Source: Alphaproteobacteria bacterium
GTDB taxonomy: Bacteria > Pseudomonadota > Alphaproteobacteria > UBA828
NCBI GenBank assembly: GCA_022826665.1
Contig: JAJDUK010000046.1
Coordinates: 1 to 45,966 of the forward strand
Length of the DNA stretch: 45,966 nt
Direction: 5' to 3'
Position 1 is the first letter of the stretch, and every line of letters begins with the position of its first letter. The notes below the pieces were generated by a model that was given only the letters and a program-made list of their open reading frames with translations, searched no databases and was not told the origin of the DNA. Of this stretch, positions 26,158 to 34,658 are shown piece after piece. The translations under genes and the position numbers were made by a program.

Positions 26158-27781
26158 GTACCTGCTCCGTTGAGTGACCCGTCGTGCCGGCTTCTCCCTG
26201 ATTGCCCAATGCCAGACTGAGGACCGTCTGCTCGGCGATGCGGTCCTTGGTGACATCGCTGCCGACGAGCTCTCGAACCACCCGGCCGCGCGCAAAAATC
26301 AGCACGCGATCGCAGATCGCCGCGAGTTGTCCGTAGTCGGTACTGGCGCAGATGACCGCCGCACCCTGCTCCGCCACGTCGCGGATTGCCTCGAAGACCT
26401 GCTGCCGGGCGCCAACGTCCACGCCCTGGGTCGGCTCGTCCAGCAGCATGAGGGACGGGCTCGTCTGCATCCACTTGGCGAGCAGCACCTTCTGCTGGTT
26501 GCCGCCGGAGAGAGACTCGAGTTCCCTCTCCGGCACGTTGGGCCGCACGTCGAATTCCCTGCCCAGCTCGGACGTCCTGCGCCGCATCGCACGACGCTTC
26601 AGGCCGGTCAGGCCGTGGAATGAAGAGAGGACGGGAAGGGTGATGTTGTCGATGAGCGTCAGGTCGCCAACGCCCGCCGACCCGAGACGGTCGCCGGGAA
26701 GCAGCGCAATGCCTCCCTCCATCGCCCGCTGCGGCGAAATGTCATGCAGATCGTATGACTTGTCGTGGATCTTGAGCGTGCCCGATACGGCCCGCGAAGC
26801 GCCAAACAACAGGTATGGCACCTCGTCGAAACCGGAGCCGATCAAACCGGTCAGGCCGAGAACTTCGCCGGGATGCAAATCCGCGGAGAGATCGACGACG
26901 GTGCCGCCGGTCAGGCCGCTCACGGCCACATCGACTTCCGCCCCGCGCAGGTCGTGCGCTTTGGCCTGGAACGCCTCGATGCGGCGTCCGATGATCAACT
27001 CCACGAAGTCGGCGTACAAAGCGTTTGCCGTTTCGAGGGTCCCGGCAACGCGGCCGTCACGCAGAATGGTGGCGCGGTCGGTGATTTCGAGAACCTCGTC
27101 GACATCGTGCGAGACGAAGATGACGCTCGCACCCTCGTCGACAATGCCACGCACCAGCCCGAAGAGCTGGCTGACTCCTTCCTTCGGCAGGAACGGCGTG
27201 GGCTCGTCGAGAAAGAGGATGCCCGGCGTGTCATGCGCCGCGCGTTCGCCGCGGATGTCGTCGAAGGCGCGAACGATCGCGAGGAGCGCGCGCTCAACCT
27301 GTGGCAGATCTTCCACCTTGGCCGACGGGTCCAGGTCGAGGTCGAAGCGCGCGAAGACCTCTCTGGCACGTTGCCGTTCCCGCGCCCAATTGATGTAGGC
27401 GCCCGCGCGCGTCGCAAGCTCGCTGAGCATCAGGTTTTCAAGCACGGTCAGGCTGGGCATGAGACCGAGATGCTGGTGCACGAAGGCAAGACCCAGCCCG
27501 CGAAATTGGCCGGGCGCCAGAGGCAATGGAACGGGGCGCCCGAAGACTTGCAAGGTCGCCCCGGTGTCCGGGGCATGAAAGCCGGCAAGAATCTTGATCA
27601 GAGTTGACTTGCCCGAGCCGTTTTGGCCCAGGAGCCCGTGAACTTCGCGTGGGGCAACCGTGAAGGCGACATCGCTGAGCGCCTTCTCGCCGCCGAATGT
27701 CTTGGAAACGTGCTCCGCAAACAGAGCGGGGGCGCTGGTGTCCGGCGCCCCCGTCCCGAGATCGGAGTGACTGCTACTCAA
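26150..27781 (-). CDS. ABC transporter ATP-binding protein, two-domain sugar type (RbsA/MglA-like)
   Basis: Two fused ABC domains, 543 aa. The first has Walker A GQNGSGKST (52-60), Walker B ILFLDEPT and a switch His (VSHD), but its signature is degenerate (LPQVERALL rather than LSxGQ). The second has signature LSGGNQQKVLLAKW and LMLLDEPTQGVDVG but lacks a proper Walker A, the usual asymmetry of RbsA-type subunits. No ATG fits between the SBP stop and the conserved part; TTG 27781 overlaps the SBP stop (TTGAGTAG) and is taken as a coupled start. An ATG at 27856 is open but overlaps the SBP gene by 83 bases. Confidence 0.88.
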   Translation of the reverse strand: MSSSHSDLGTGAPDTSAPALFAEHVSKTFGGEKALSDVAFTVAPREVHGLLGQNGSGKSTLIKILAGFHAPDTGATLQVFGRPVPLPLAPGQFRGLGLAFVHQHLGLMPSLTVLENLMLSELATRAGAYINWARERQRAREVFARFDLDLDPSAKVEDLPQVERALLAIVRAFDDIRGERAAHDTPGILFLDEPTPFLPKEGVSQLFGLVRGIVDEGASVIFVSHDVDEVLEITDRATILRDGRVAGTLETANALYADFVELIIGRRIEAFQAKAHDLRGAEVDVAVSGLTGGTVVDLSADLHPGEVLGLTGLIGSGFDEVPYLLFGASRAVSGTLKIHDKSYDLHDISPQRAMEGGIALLPGDRLGSAGVGDLTLIDNITLPVLSSFHGLTGLKRRAMRRRTSELGREFDVRPNVPERELESLSGGNQQKVLLAKWMQTSPSLMLLDEPTQGVDVGARQQVFEAIRDVAEQGAAVICASTDYGQLAAICDRVLIFARGRVVRELVGSDVTKDRIAEQTVLSLALGNQGEAGTTGHSTEQVHG

Positions 27782-28895
27782 GGCCCCACAGCGTGCGGAA
27801 GCCGGAGACGTGCACGTCGCCGTAACCGCGGTCGTAGTCCGCCGGGGTGCCGGCATCGTTCGCGTTGCTGCTGTCGAAAATATAGAAGGGTACGTTCAGC
27901 TCGGCCGGCTCGGCCAACCCGCACAGCGTTCGCATGTGCGAATCGAGGATGCCGCGTGCAATCCAGCCGAGCGACTCGCCGACATCCATCTCCACCTGCC
28001 CTTGCTGGATCAGGTCGATGACGAAGGGCGTGCCGTTGAACGTCGCGATGTTGACCTGCCCCGTCTTGCCGGCCACGCGGACGGCCGGCACGACGAACTG
28101 CGACATCGAGTCGTAGATCGGTATGAGGTAGTTGACGTCCGGGTTCGCGAGCAGCGCCGACTGGACGCTGGGCTGAATCTTGGTCGCCCACTCGGGAACC
28201 GGCGCATTGATGTAGGCCACTTCCTTACAGTCCGGACAATTCGCCTGGAGCGTGTCGCGGATACCCTGGACGAACGGCGCCGTCGGAACGATCTCGTCAG
28301 AACCGATGATGACGACGTTGGCCTTGCCGTCGGTCTGACTGATGGCCCAGTTCGCGAGGATTTGACCGACCTTGTAGAAGCTCAGCGGCACGGCGCCGTC
28401 GACACTCTCGTGCGGCGTCTGGGTCAGGTCATAGAAGTGCGATGTCTTGACGACGATACCGGCGCCCGTCGCTGCCTGGATTTGCGGCACGATCACGCTG
28501 GGATCGACGCCGCCGAGGAGATCGATCAGGTCGAAGCCTTCGTTGATCGCGAAGTTGATGCCCTGCACCCATTGCGACGGTTGCGCCTGGTTCTCCCATT
28601 CCGTCACCTCGACGCCGGCTTCGTTTCCGGCTTCGATCATTGCCAGGGCGATGTTCTTGGTGAACGGGTTCGCGCTGGAGACAGGGATGGTCAGGACGCG
28701 CTTTCCGGCTGCGCAGGACTTCGCGTCGAATGCGGGTCCCGGGGCGGAAAACACCGGTTTGGCGCGGTGTTCCTCGATCATTTGACGAGCGGCGTCCAGG
28801 CCCTGGGCCTGGGCTCCACTCAGCAGAGCCGTCACAGCGACAGCGGCGACGGCGCCCACGGCAGCGGCCGTGGTCTTGGCATAGACTCGCTTCAT
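27774..28895 (-). CDS. Sugar-type ABC transporter periplasmic substrate-binding protein
   Basis: Type 1 periplasmic binding protein (RbsB-like), 373 aa. The signal peptide is KRVYAKTTAAAVGAVAAVAV, ending near AQAQ. The mature protein has RVLTIPVSSANPFTKNIALAM, the hinge-flanking DLIDLLGGVDPSVIVPQIQAA and NVVIIGSDEIV. A CPDC pair may form a disulfide. GGGAGG lies 7 bases before ATG 28895. First gene of the binding protein-ATPase-permease operon. Ligand unknown; the neighbours give no sugar-specific catabolic gene. Confidence 0.92.
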   Translation of the reverse strand: MKRVYAKTTAAAVGAVAAVAVTALLSGAQAQGLDAARQMIEEHRAKPVFSAPGPAFDAKSCAAGKRVLTIPVSSANPFTKNIALAMIEAGNEAGVEVTEWENQAQPSQWVQGINFAINEGFDLIDLLGGVDPSVIVPQIQAATGAGIVVKTSHFYDLTQTPHESVDGAVPLSFYKVGQILANWAISQTDGKANVVIIGSDEIVPTAPFVQGIRDTLQANCPDCKEVAYINAPVPEWATKIQPSVQSALLANPDVNYLIPIYDSMSQFVVPAVRVAGKTGQVNIATFNGTPFVIDLIQQGQVEMDVGESLGWIARGILDSHMRTLCGLAEPAELNVPFYIFDSSNANDAGTPADYDRGYGDVHVSGFRTLWGLE

Positions 28896-28933
28896 TTGAA
28901 GCCTCCCTTGATGCGCCCTTGGTGGGTCGTTAT

Positions 28934-28952
28934 CGGCCGGCATTGCCGACCG
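28934..28952. promoter_or_regulatory. Operator-like palindrome upstream of the ABC importer operon
   Basis: CGGCCGGCA and TGCCGACCG face each other around one central T: a 9+1+9 inverted repeat with one mismatch, 38 bases upstream of the binding-protein start. The place and size suit a repressor site (LacI- or GntR-like), but no regulator gene is adjacent. Confidence 0.35.
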
Positions 28953-29073
28953 CTGTCCACAATCTACCACTTGCCGGAATCACGAAGCTACCCGGACCAC
29001 CGGACTTGCGGCCATCGGGCCTGCTGGCGTCCCGCCCTGGGGAGGGGTTCGCGTTCCAGTCAGGCTAGAGCGT

Positions 29074-29196
29074 GTCCGTCTTCGACGGACGCGCGAAAGG
29101 CCGCGACTGCGGCGCCCTCGCGGAGGCGCCGGCCGTAGGCCGGCTGCCGTGAGCGAAAAGTTGTTGGAGCGTTTCCGTGCAAAACGGAGACGCTCC
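29074..29196. repeat. Cluster of four stem-loops upstream of tRNA-Gln
   Basis: Within 123 bases: (1) GTCCGTC/GACGGAC, 29074-29090; (2) GGCGCCCTC/GAGGCGCC with a bulged C, 29111-29130; (3) GCCGGCC/GGCCGGC with loop GTA, 29128-29144; (4) a 13-bp stem at 29166-29196 with one G-T pair and loop GCAAA. Hairpins 1 and 4 both begin with GAGCGT.TCCGT, so they may be copies of one REP-like unit. This fills most of the 350-base gap between the ABC operon and the tRNA. Confidence 0.6.
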
Positions 29197-29246
29197 AAGC
29201 CCGTCGCTTCCGCACCGCTTCGCGCCGTGGTAAAAGCCGCCCCGCC

Positions 29247-29320
29247 TGGGGCGTAGCCAAGCGGTAAGGCAACGGGTTTTGGTCCCGTGATCCCAGGTTC
29301 GAATCCTGGCGCCCCAGCCA
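29247..29320 (+). tRNA. tRNA-Gln (anticodon TTG)
   Basis: Cloverleaf fits fully. Acceptor TGGGGCG pairs with CGCCCCA, the discriminator is G and CCA is encoded (29318-29320). The D arm carries AGCGGTAAGGC. The anticodon stem is ACGGG/CCCGT with loop TTTTGGT and anticodon TTG at 29279-29281. The T arm is CCAGGTTCGAATCCTGG. The U1-A72 pair at the acceptor end is typical of bacterial tRNA-Gln. Lies 53 bases upstream of purB. Confidence 0.95.
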
Positions 29321-29372
29321 AGCCCTGCCGCCGGCACCTGAGGAGAGGGTCGATCCCCCGCCGCGATATCCC

Positions 29373-30692
29373 ATGATCCCGCGCTACTCACGCCCGGAGA
29401 TGGCCGCGGTCTGGGCGCCCGAATCCAAGTTCGCCATCTGGCTGGAGATCGAGCGTCATGCGCTCGACGCGTTGGTCGCGCTCGGGCAGGCGCCGCAGTC
29501 GGCAGCGGACGCGCTCGCGCGCGCCATCGAGGAGCATCCGGCGGCGCTGATCGATCCCGCGAAGATCGACGCGATCGAGCGCGAGACCCGCCACGACGTG
29601 ATCGCCTTCCTCACCAACCTCGCGAACCACGTGGGGCCGGAGGCGCGCTTCATCCACCAGGGGCTCACGTCCTCCGATGTTCTCGACACTTGCTTTGCGG
29701 TGCAGCTCGATCGCGCCGGCGCCTTGTTGGCAGACGGCGTCGATGCCGTGGCCGCGGCATTGGAGCGCCGCGCCTTCGAACACAAGGGCACGCTCTGCGT
29801 CGGCCGCAGCCACGGCATTCACGCCGAGCCCACGAGCTTCGGGCTCAAGCTCGCAGGCCACTACGCCGAGTTTGCGAGGGCAGAAGAACGGCTGCAGGCA
29901 GCGCGGCGCGAAATCGCGACCTGCGCCATCTCGGGGCCGGTCGGCACATTCGCGAGCGTCGATCCTTCGGTCGAGGCGCATGTGGCTGGGCAGATGGGGC
30001 TCACGCCGGAGCCGGTCTCGACCCAGGTGATCCCGCGCGATCGCCACGCCATGTATTTCGCGGTGCTTGGCGTCATCGCCGGCGCGATCGAGCGGCTCGC
30101 GGTGGAGATCAGGCACCTGCAGCGAAGCGAGGTGGGGGAGGCGGCCGAGGCCTTCGGCAAGGGCCAGAAGGGCTCCTCGGCCATGCCCCACAAGAAGAAC
30201 CCGATCCTGACCGAGAACCTGACAGGCCTCGCCCGCATCGTGCGCGCGGCCGTGGTGCCGGCGCTGGAGAACATCGCGCTCTGGCACGAGCGAGACATCA
30301 GCCACTCGGCGGTCGAGCGCGTGTTCGCGCCGGATGCGACCATCGCGCTGGACTTCGCGCTGACTCGGCTCGCCGGCGTCGTGGACGGCCTCGTGGTCGA
30401 TGAGGCGGCGATGCGGCGCAATCTGGAGAGCCGGGGCGGGCTGGTCTACAGCCAGCGCGTGCTGCTGGCGCTGATCGAGCGCGGCATGTCGCGTGAAGAA
30501 GCTTATTTTATGGTTCAAGAAATCGCGCTAACGATTTGGGAAAGAGGGGGAAGTTTCGAGGCCGCGCTCGCGGCGGACGAGCGGGTCGCGGCCATGCTCG
30601 ACCGCGCGGAACTCGCCGCGCTGTTCGCCCCCGAGCCGTACCTGAAGCACGTCGATACCATCTTCGCCCGCGTGTTCGGGCGGACGGAATGA
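29373..30692 (+). CDS. purB: Adenylosuccinate lyase
   Basis: Cleaves SAICAR and adenylosuccinate in purine synthesis, releasing fumarate. The 439-aa product begins with the family start IPRYSRPEMAAVW. It carries RETRHDVIAFL, HQGLTSSDVLDT, the catalytic His in GRSHGIHAEPT and the flexible signature loop SSAMPHKKNP (about residues 269-278). Normal length and intact throughout. It sits alone behind tRNA-Gln; the next gene, an SDR, starts 30 bases later. Confidence 0.97.
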   Translation: MIPRYSRPEMAAVWAPESKFAIWLEIERHALDALVALGQAPQSAADALARAIEEHPAALIDPAKIDAIERETRHDVIAFLTNLANHVGPEARFIHQGLTSSDVLDTCFAVQLDRAGALLADGVDAVAAALERRAFEHKGTLCVGRSHGIHAEPTSFGLKLAGHYAEFARAEERLQAARREIATCAISGPVGTFASVDPSVEAHVAGQMGLTPEPVSTQVIPRDRHAMYFAVLGVIAGAIERLAVEIRHLQRSEVGEAAEAFGKGQKGSSAMPHKKNPILTENLTGLARIVRAAVVPALENIALWHERDISHSAVERVFAPDATIALDFALTRLAGVVDGLVVDEAAMRRNLESRGGLVYSQRVLLALIERGMSREEAYFMVQEIALTIWERGGSFEAALAADERVAAMLDRAELAALFAPEPYLKHVDTIFARVFGRTE

Positions 30693-30722
30693 ACGACCGA
30701 CAATGAAAGGGAGTGGACGGTC

Positions 30723-31469
30723 ATGATCGAGATGCAGGACCACATCGCCGTAATTACCGGTGCCGGCAGCGGCTTCGGCGAGGCTAGCGCGTTCAGGCTC
30801 GCGCGGGAGGGGATGCCGATCTTCTGCCAGGACATCAACGAGGAGAACGCCCAGCGCACGGCCGCCAAGATCCGGGAAGGCAACGGCCGGGCCGAGGCGA
30901 TCGGCGGCGATGTCGCGAGCGAGTCCGACGTGAAGGCGATGTTCGCGGCCTGCCGCAACGCATTCGGCGACTGCACGCTGCTCTTTGCCAATGCCGGCTA
31001 CGCCCAGCTGTCGCCGTTCGTGGAGATGAAAACGGAGGACTTCGACCGCATGGTGGCGGTGCTTCTGCGCGGAGTCTTCCTCTGCGACCGCGAGGCACTC
31101 GGCCCGATGCTGGAGAAGGGCGAGGGCGTGATCATCAACACCGCGTCACAGCTCGGCCACAAGGGTGCCAATGAAATGGCCCATTACGCGGCTGCGAAGG
31201 CCGGCGTGATCGGCCTCACCAAGTCGCTCGCGTTGGAGGTCTCGAGTCGCGGCGTGCGGGTCAACGCCATCGGCCCCGGCCCCTGCAACACCCCGATCCT
31301 CAACGACATCTCCAAGGAGTGGCAGCAGGCAAAGGCCGCCGAGTTGCCGCTCGGGCGCTTCGGCGAGGCGTGGGAGATCGCCGAGACCGTGGCCTTCCTC
31401 GCCGGCCCCGGCGGGGCCATCTACGTCGGCCAGACCCTCGGCCCCAACTCGGGCGACGTGATGCTGTGA
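30723..31469 (+). CDS. Short-chain dehydrogenase/reductase (3-oxoacyl-ACP reductase-like)
   Basis: Classical SDR of 248 aa with NAD(P)-binding TGAGSGFG (about 14-21), FANAGYAQ, the Ser of NTASQLGHKG and the catalytic YAAAK. The C-terminal block VNAIGPGPCNTP and the final GGAIYVGQTLGPNSGDVML resemble FabG-like dehydrogenases. Substrate unknown. GGGAGTGG precedes the ATG. Close spacing to purB suggests co-transcription, without a functional link. Confidence 0.9.
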   Translation: MIEMQDHIAVITGAGSGFGEASAFRLAREGMPIFCQDINEENAQRTAAKIREGNGRAEAIGGDVASESDVKAMFAACRNAFGDCTLLFANAGYAQLSPFVEMKTEDFDRMVAVLLRGVFLCDREALGPMLEKGEGVIINTASQLGHKGANEMAHYAAAKAGVIGLTKSLALEVSSRGVRVNAIGPGPCNTPILNDISKEWQQAKAAELPLGRFGEAWEIAETVAFLAGPGGAIYVGQTLGPNSGDVML

Positions 31470-31485
31470 GCGCGGCGCTCCCGCT

Positions 31486-31659
31486 TTACGCGCCGTCGCC
31501 CTCCCGATCCGGCGGCGGCGCGGCGGCCTTCCGTTCGCTTTTCTGGCGCTTGCGCCGGCGCAGGTTTTCCCGGAGCGCGGCGGCGAGCCGGGCCTCCCGC
31601 TCCGGCCGCTTGCCCGCGCCGGAAGCGGCCGGTTCGCCCTTTCGACGGTCGCTCGCCAT
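31486..31659 (-). CDS. Small basic protein, conserved-looking
   Basis: A 57-aa frame rich in Arg and Lys: ASDRRKGEPAASGAGKRPE, then REARLAAALRENLRRRKRQK. The REARLAAALRxNLxRRK stretch matches short unnamed proteins I recall from many alphaproteobacteria, often drawn as one amphipathic basic helix; that memory is the main support. It lies on the minus strand between an SDR (+) and metY (+), running into the SDR 3' end. An upstream ATG at 31674 would add five residues. Function unknown. Confidence 0.5.
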   Translation of the reverse strand: MASDRRKGEPAASGAGKRPEREARLAAALRENLRRRKRQKSERKAAAPPPDREGDGA

Positions 31660-31742
31660 GCCACTTGCCAACATAGCACGGATGGCAGAGCCTCGCGGCG
31701 CGCGGCGATCCGCCGGGCGGCATGGTACCGGGAGAGAGGGCG

Positions 31743-33050
31743 ATGGCTGATCCACTGGCCTTCAAGCGCGACACGCTGAGCCTGCACGCGGGCCAGAAGC
31801 CGGACCCCACGACCGGCGCGCGCGCCGTGCCGATATACCAGACCACCTCCTACGTCTTCGACGATACCGAGCAGGCAGCCTCGCTCTTCAATCTCGAACG
31901 CGCCGGCCACATCTACACGCGCATCTCGAACCCGACGGTCGCGGTGCTGGAGGAGCGGGTCGCTGCGCTGGAAGGGGGCGTCGGCGCGGTCTGCACGGCG
32001 AGCGGGCAGGCGGGGCTCCATCTTGCGGTCGCGACCCTGATGGATGCCGGCGGGCACATCGTCTCCTCCGCGTCGATCTACGGCGGCAGCCACAACCTCT
32101 TCACCCACACCCTGCCGCGCTTCGGGATCGAAACGACGTTCGTCCATCCCCGCGACACCGAGGGGTTCCGCACGGCGATCCGGCCGGAGACGCGGCTCGT
32201 CTTCGGCGAGACGCTGGGCAACCCCGGCCTGGAGATCATGGACATGCCGGCGGTCGCTGCCATCGCCCACGAGGCCGGCATTCCCCTGATGATCGACAGC
32301 ACCTTCGCCACGCCCTGCCTCTGCCGCCCGATCGAGCACGGCTGCGACATCGTCATGCACTCGGCGACCAAGTTCTTGGGCGGGCACGGGGTCGCCATCG
32401 GCGGCGTCATCGTCGACGCCGGCAAATTCGACTGGGAGGCCTCGGGCAAGTTCCCGACGCTCACCGAGCCCTATCTCGGCTATCACGGCATCGACTTCGC
32501 CGAGGAGTTCGGGCCGGCGGCCTTCATCGCCCGCGCGCGCGCCGAGGGCTTGCGGGACTTCGGGGCGTGCATGAGCCCGACCAACGCGTTTCACATCCTC
32601 CAGGGCGTCGAAAGCCTGCCGGTCCGCATGGCGCGGCACGTCGAGAACGCGCGCAAGATCGTGGCCTTCCTAGACGGGCACGATGCCGTCACGTGGGTGA
32701 GCTACCCGGAATTGCCGTCGCATCCCGACCACGAGCGCGCGAAGACCCTGCTGCCGCAGGGCTCTGGCGCCATCTTCTGCTTCGGCGTGAAGGGCGGCCG
32801 CGAGGCGGGGCGCGCCTTCATCGAGGCGGTGGAGCTGCTCTCGCACCTCGCCAACGTGGGCGACGCCAAGAGCCTCGTAATCCATCCCGCCAGCACCACT
32901 CATCAGCAGATGGATGCCGCGGCGCTGGAGGCCGCAGGCGTGGGCGAGGACATGGTGCGGCTTTCCATCGGGCTGGAAGATCCGGAAGACCTGATTGCCG
33001 ATCTCGAACGCGGCCTCCGCGCGGCCGCGCGCGCCGCGAAGGGCCGCTAG
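31743..33050 (+). CDS. metY: O-acetylhomoserine sulfhydrylase / aminocarboxypropyltransferase
   Basis: PLP-dependent Cys/Met metabolism enzyme that forms homocysteine from O-acetylhomoserine and sulfide. The 435-aa product shows TLSLHAGQKPDPTTGARAVP, YQTTSYVF, YTRISNPT (phosphate binding), the PLP lysine K210 in HSATKFLGGHG, and LVIHPASTTHQQ. The insertion pattern and length are those of MetY rather than the shorter MetB/MetC. GGGAGAGAGG precedes ATG 31743. An alpha/beta hydrolase gene starts 2 bases after its stop. Confidence 0.93.
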   Translation: MADPLAFKRDTLSLHAGQKPDPTTGARAVPIYQTTSYVFDDTEQAASLFNLERAGHIYTRISNPTVAVLEERVAALEGGVGAVCTASGQAGLHLAVATLMDAGGHIVSSASIYGGSHNLFTHTLPRFGIETTFVHPRDTEGFRTAIRPETRLVFGETLGNPGLEIMDMPAVAAIAHEAGIPLMIDSTFATPCLCRPIEHGCDIVMHSATKFLGGHGVAIGGVIVDAGKFDWEASGKFPTLTEPYLGYHGIDFAEEFGPAAFIARARAEGLRDFGACMSPTNAFHILQGVESLPVRMARHVENARKIVAFLDGHDAVTWVSYPELPSHPDHERAKTLLPQGSGAIFCFGVKGGREAGRAFIEAVELLSHLANVGDAKSLVIHPASTTHQQMDAAALEAAGVGEDMVRLSIGLEDPEDLIADLERGLRAAARAAKGR

Positions 33051-33052
33051 CC

Positions 33053-33847
33053 GTGGATATCAGGGTCGACGGCGCGCTGGCCTTCGCCGCCACCGGCGGC
33101 CGGGCATTCGATCCCAGCCTGCCGGTGACCGTGTTCGTGCACGGCGCCGCCTTCGATCATACGGTCTGGAAGCTGCAGGCGCGCTACTTCGCCTGGAACG
33201 GCGGTAGCGTGCTGGCGGTGGATCTGCCCGGCCACGGCCGCTCGGAAGGGCCGCCGTGCCCCACCATACCCGCGATGGCGGACTGGCTCGTGGCGCTCAT
33301 GGATGCGGCGGAAGTCGGCGAGGCCAATCTCGTGGGCCACAGCATGGGCGCCCTGGTGGCGATGGATGCTGCGGCGCGCCACGGCGGGCGAGTGCGCAAG
33401 CTCGCGCTGCTCGGGGCGGCGCCCGCGATCCCGGTCAACGACCTTCTGCTCGGCCGTTCGGCCGAGGACGATCACCACGCGCTGGAGCTGCTCACCGGCT
33501 GGGGCTATGGGCGGCGCGCGCACTACGGCGTCCACAAGATGCCGGGGATCTGGATGACCGGCGGGGGCCTGCGCACTCTTGAGCGCGCGGCGCCCGGCGT
33601 GCTGCACAACGACCTGGTCGCAACCAACGCTTACGAGGACGGCGAGGCGGCCGCCGCGGCGGTCGCCTGCCCGACGCTGGTGGTGATTGGCGCGCGCGAC
33701 CTGATGACGCCGGCGAAGCGCGGCCGTGCGCTCGCCGGAATGCTGCCCGATGCGACCACGGTGGTGATTCCGCAAGCTGGCCACATCATGCTCGACGAGG
33801 AGCCCGACGCGACCCTCGACGCGCTCAAGGATTTTTTGGTCGATTGA
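33053..33847 (+). CDS. Alpha/beta-fold hydrolase
   Basis: Hydrolase of 264 aa with the canonical triad S97 (GHSMGA), D216 (IGARDLMTP) and H244 (PQAGHIM), plus the oxyanion motif VFVHGAAFDHTVW and DLPGHGRS. The GTG start 2 bases after metY implies coupled translation. A link to homoserine or methionine metabolism is suggested by position only; the enzyme could be an esterase or an acyl-homoserine lactone-type hydrolase. Confidence 0.88.
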   Translation: MDIRVDGALAFAATGGRAFDPSLPVTVFVHGAAFDHTVWKLQARYFAWNGGSVLAVDLPGHGRSEGPPCPTIPAMADWLVALMDAAEVGEANLVGHSMGALVAMDAAARHGGRVRKLALLGAAPAIPVNDLLLGRSAEDDHHALELLTGWGYGRRAHYGVHKMPGIWMTGGGLRTLERAAPGVLHNDLVATNAYEDGEAAAAAVACPTLVVIGARDLMTPAKRGRALAGMLPDATTVVIPQAGHIMLDEEPDATLDALKDFLVD

Positions 33848-33877
33848 TTGCCGCCACCCTCGCCGGCGGCGTGGTTG

Positions 33878-34567
33878 CTACGCTACGAGCCGGTAGCCGC
33901 CGCCCTCGGTAATCAGCAGGCGGGGATCGGAGGGCTCGTCCTCGATCTTTTGGCGCAACCGGTAGATGTGGGTCTCCAGCGTGTGGGTGGCGACGTTGGC
34001 GTTGTAGCCCCACACCTCGCTCAGCAGCACGTCGCGGGCGATCACCCGGTCGCGCGCGCGGTAGAGGTACTTGAGGATCGCGGCTTCCTTCTCCGTCAGG
34101 CGAATCTTGCCTTTGCCGTCGGGCTTAAGCAGGAGCTTCGACGCGGGCTTGAAGGTGAACTCGCCGATGGTGAAGGTCGCGTCCTCGCTGTGCTCGTGCT
34201 GGCGCAGCTGGGCGCGGATGCGGGCGAGCAGGGCGCCGAGGCGGAAGGGCTTGGTGACGTAGTCGTTGGCGCCGGAATCGAGGCCGAGGATGGTGTCCGC
34301 CTCGCTGTCGGCCGCGGTCAGCATGATGATCGGCACCGCGATACCGCTGCGCCGCATGAGCTTGCAGAGCTCCCGGCCGTCCATGTCGGGCAGGCCGAGA
34401 TCAAGCAGGATGAGGTCGAAGCGGCCGCTCTTGACCGCGTCGAGGGCCGCGCGCCCGGTCCCGGCCTCGCTCGCCGAAAACTCCTCGTACATGTGCAGCT
34501 GCTCGGCGAGGGACTGACGCAGCGCCTGGTCGTCGTCAACGATCAGAATGTTCTTCTGGGCGCTCAC
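33878..34567 (-). CDS. OmpR/PhoB-family response regulator, orphan
   Basis: DNA-binding regulator of 229 aa. The receiver domain has acidic D11-D13, phosphoacceptor D56 (LILLDLGLP), T84 and K106 (YVTKPF). The C-terminal winged helix shows KIRLTEKEAAILKYLYR, VWGYNANVATHTLETHIYRLRQKIE and the final GGGYRL. No histidine kinase gene lies in the window. The start ATG 34567 fits the SAQKNILIVDDD N terminus. It marks the end of the high-GC backbone; sequence beyond it has lower GC and mobile genes. Confidence 0.93.
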   Translation of the reverse strand: MSAQKNILIVDDDQALRQSLAEQLHMYEEFSASEAGTGRAALDAVKSGRFDLILLDLGLPDMDGRELCKLMRRSGIAVPIIMLTAADSEADTILGLDSGANDYVTKPFRLGALLARIRAQLRQHEHSEDATFTIGEFTFKPASKLLLKPDGKGKIRLTEKEAAILKYLYRARDRVIARDVLLSEVWGYNANVATHTLETHIYRLRQKIEDEPSDPRLLITEGGGYRLVA

Positions 34568-34630
34568 GCTAGCGCCACCTCGGCGGCCGGAATGGTGGAG
34601 CCAGGGGGAATTGGTTGGTCGTCATAATGC

Positions 34631-34658
34631 ATTGTATTCATTGGATAATGTATTGGAA
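34631..34658 (-). promoter_or_regulatory. Candidate promoter of the response regulator gene
   Basis: On the minus strand TTCCAA (34658-34653) and TACAAT (34636-34631) are 16 bases apart, in a sharply AT-rich patch 64 bases upstream of the response regulator start. The -10 is good, the -35 poor. Confidence 0.3.
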
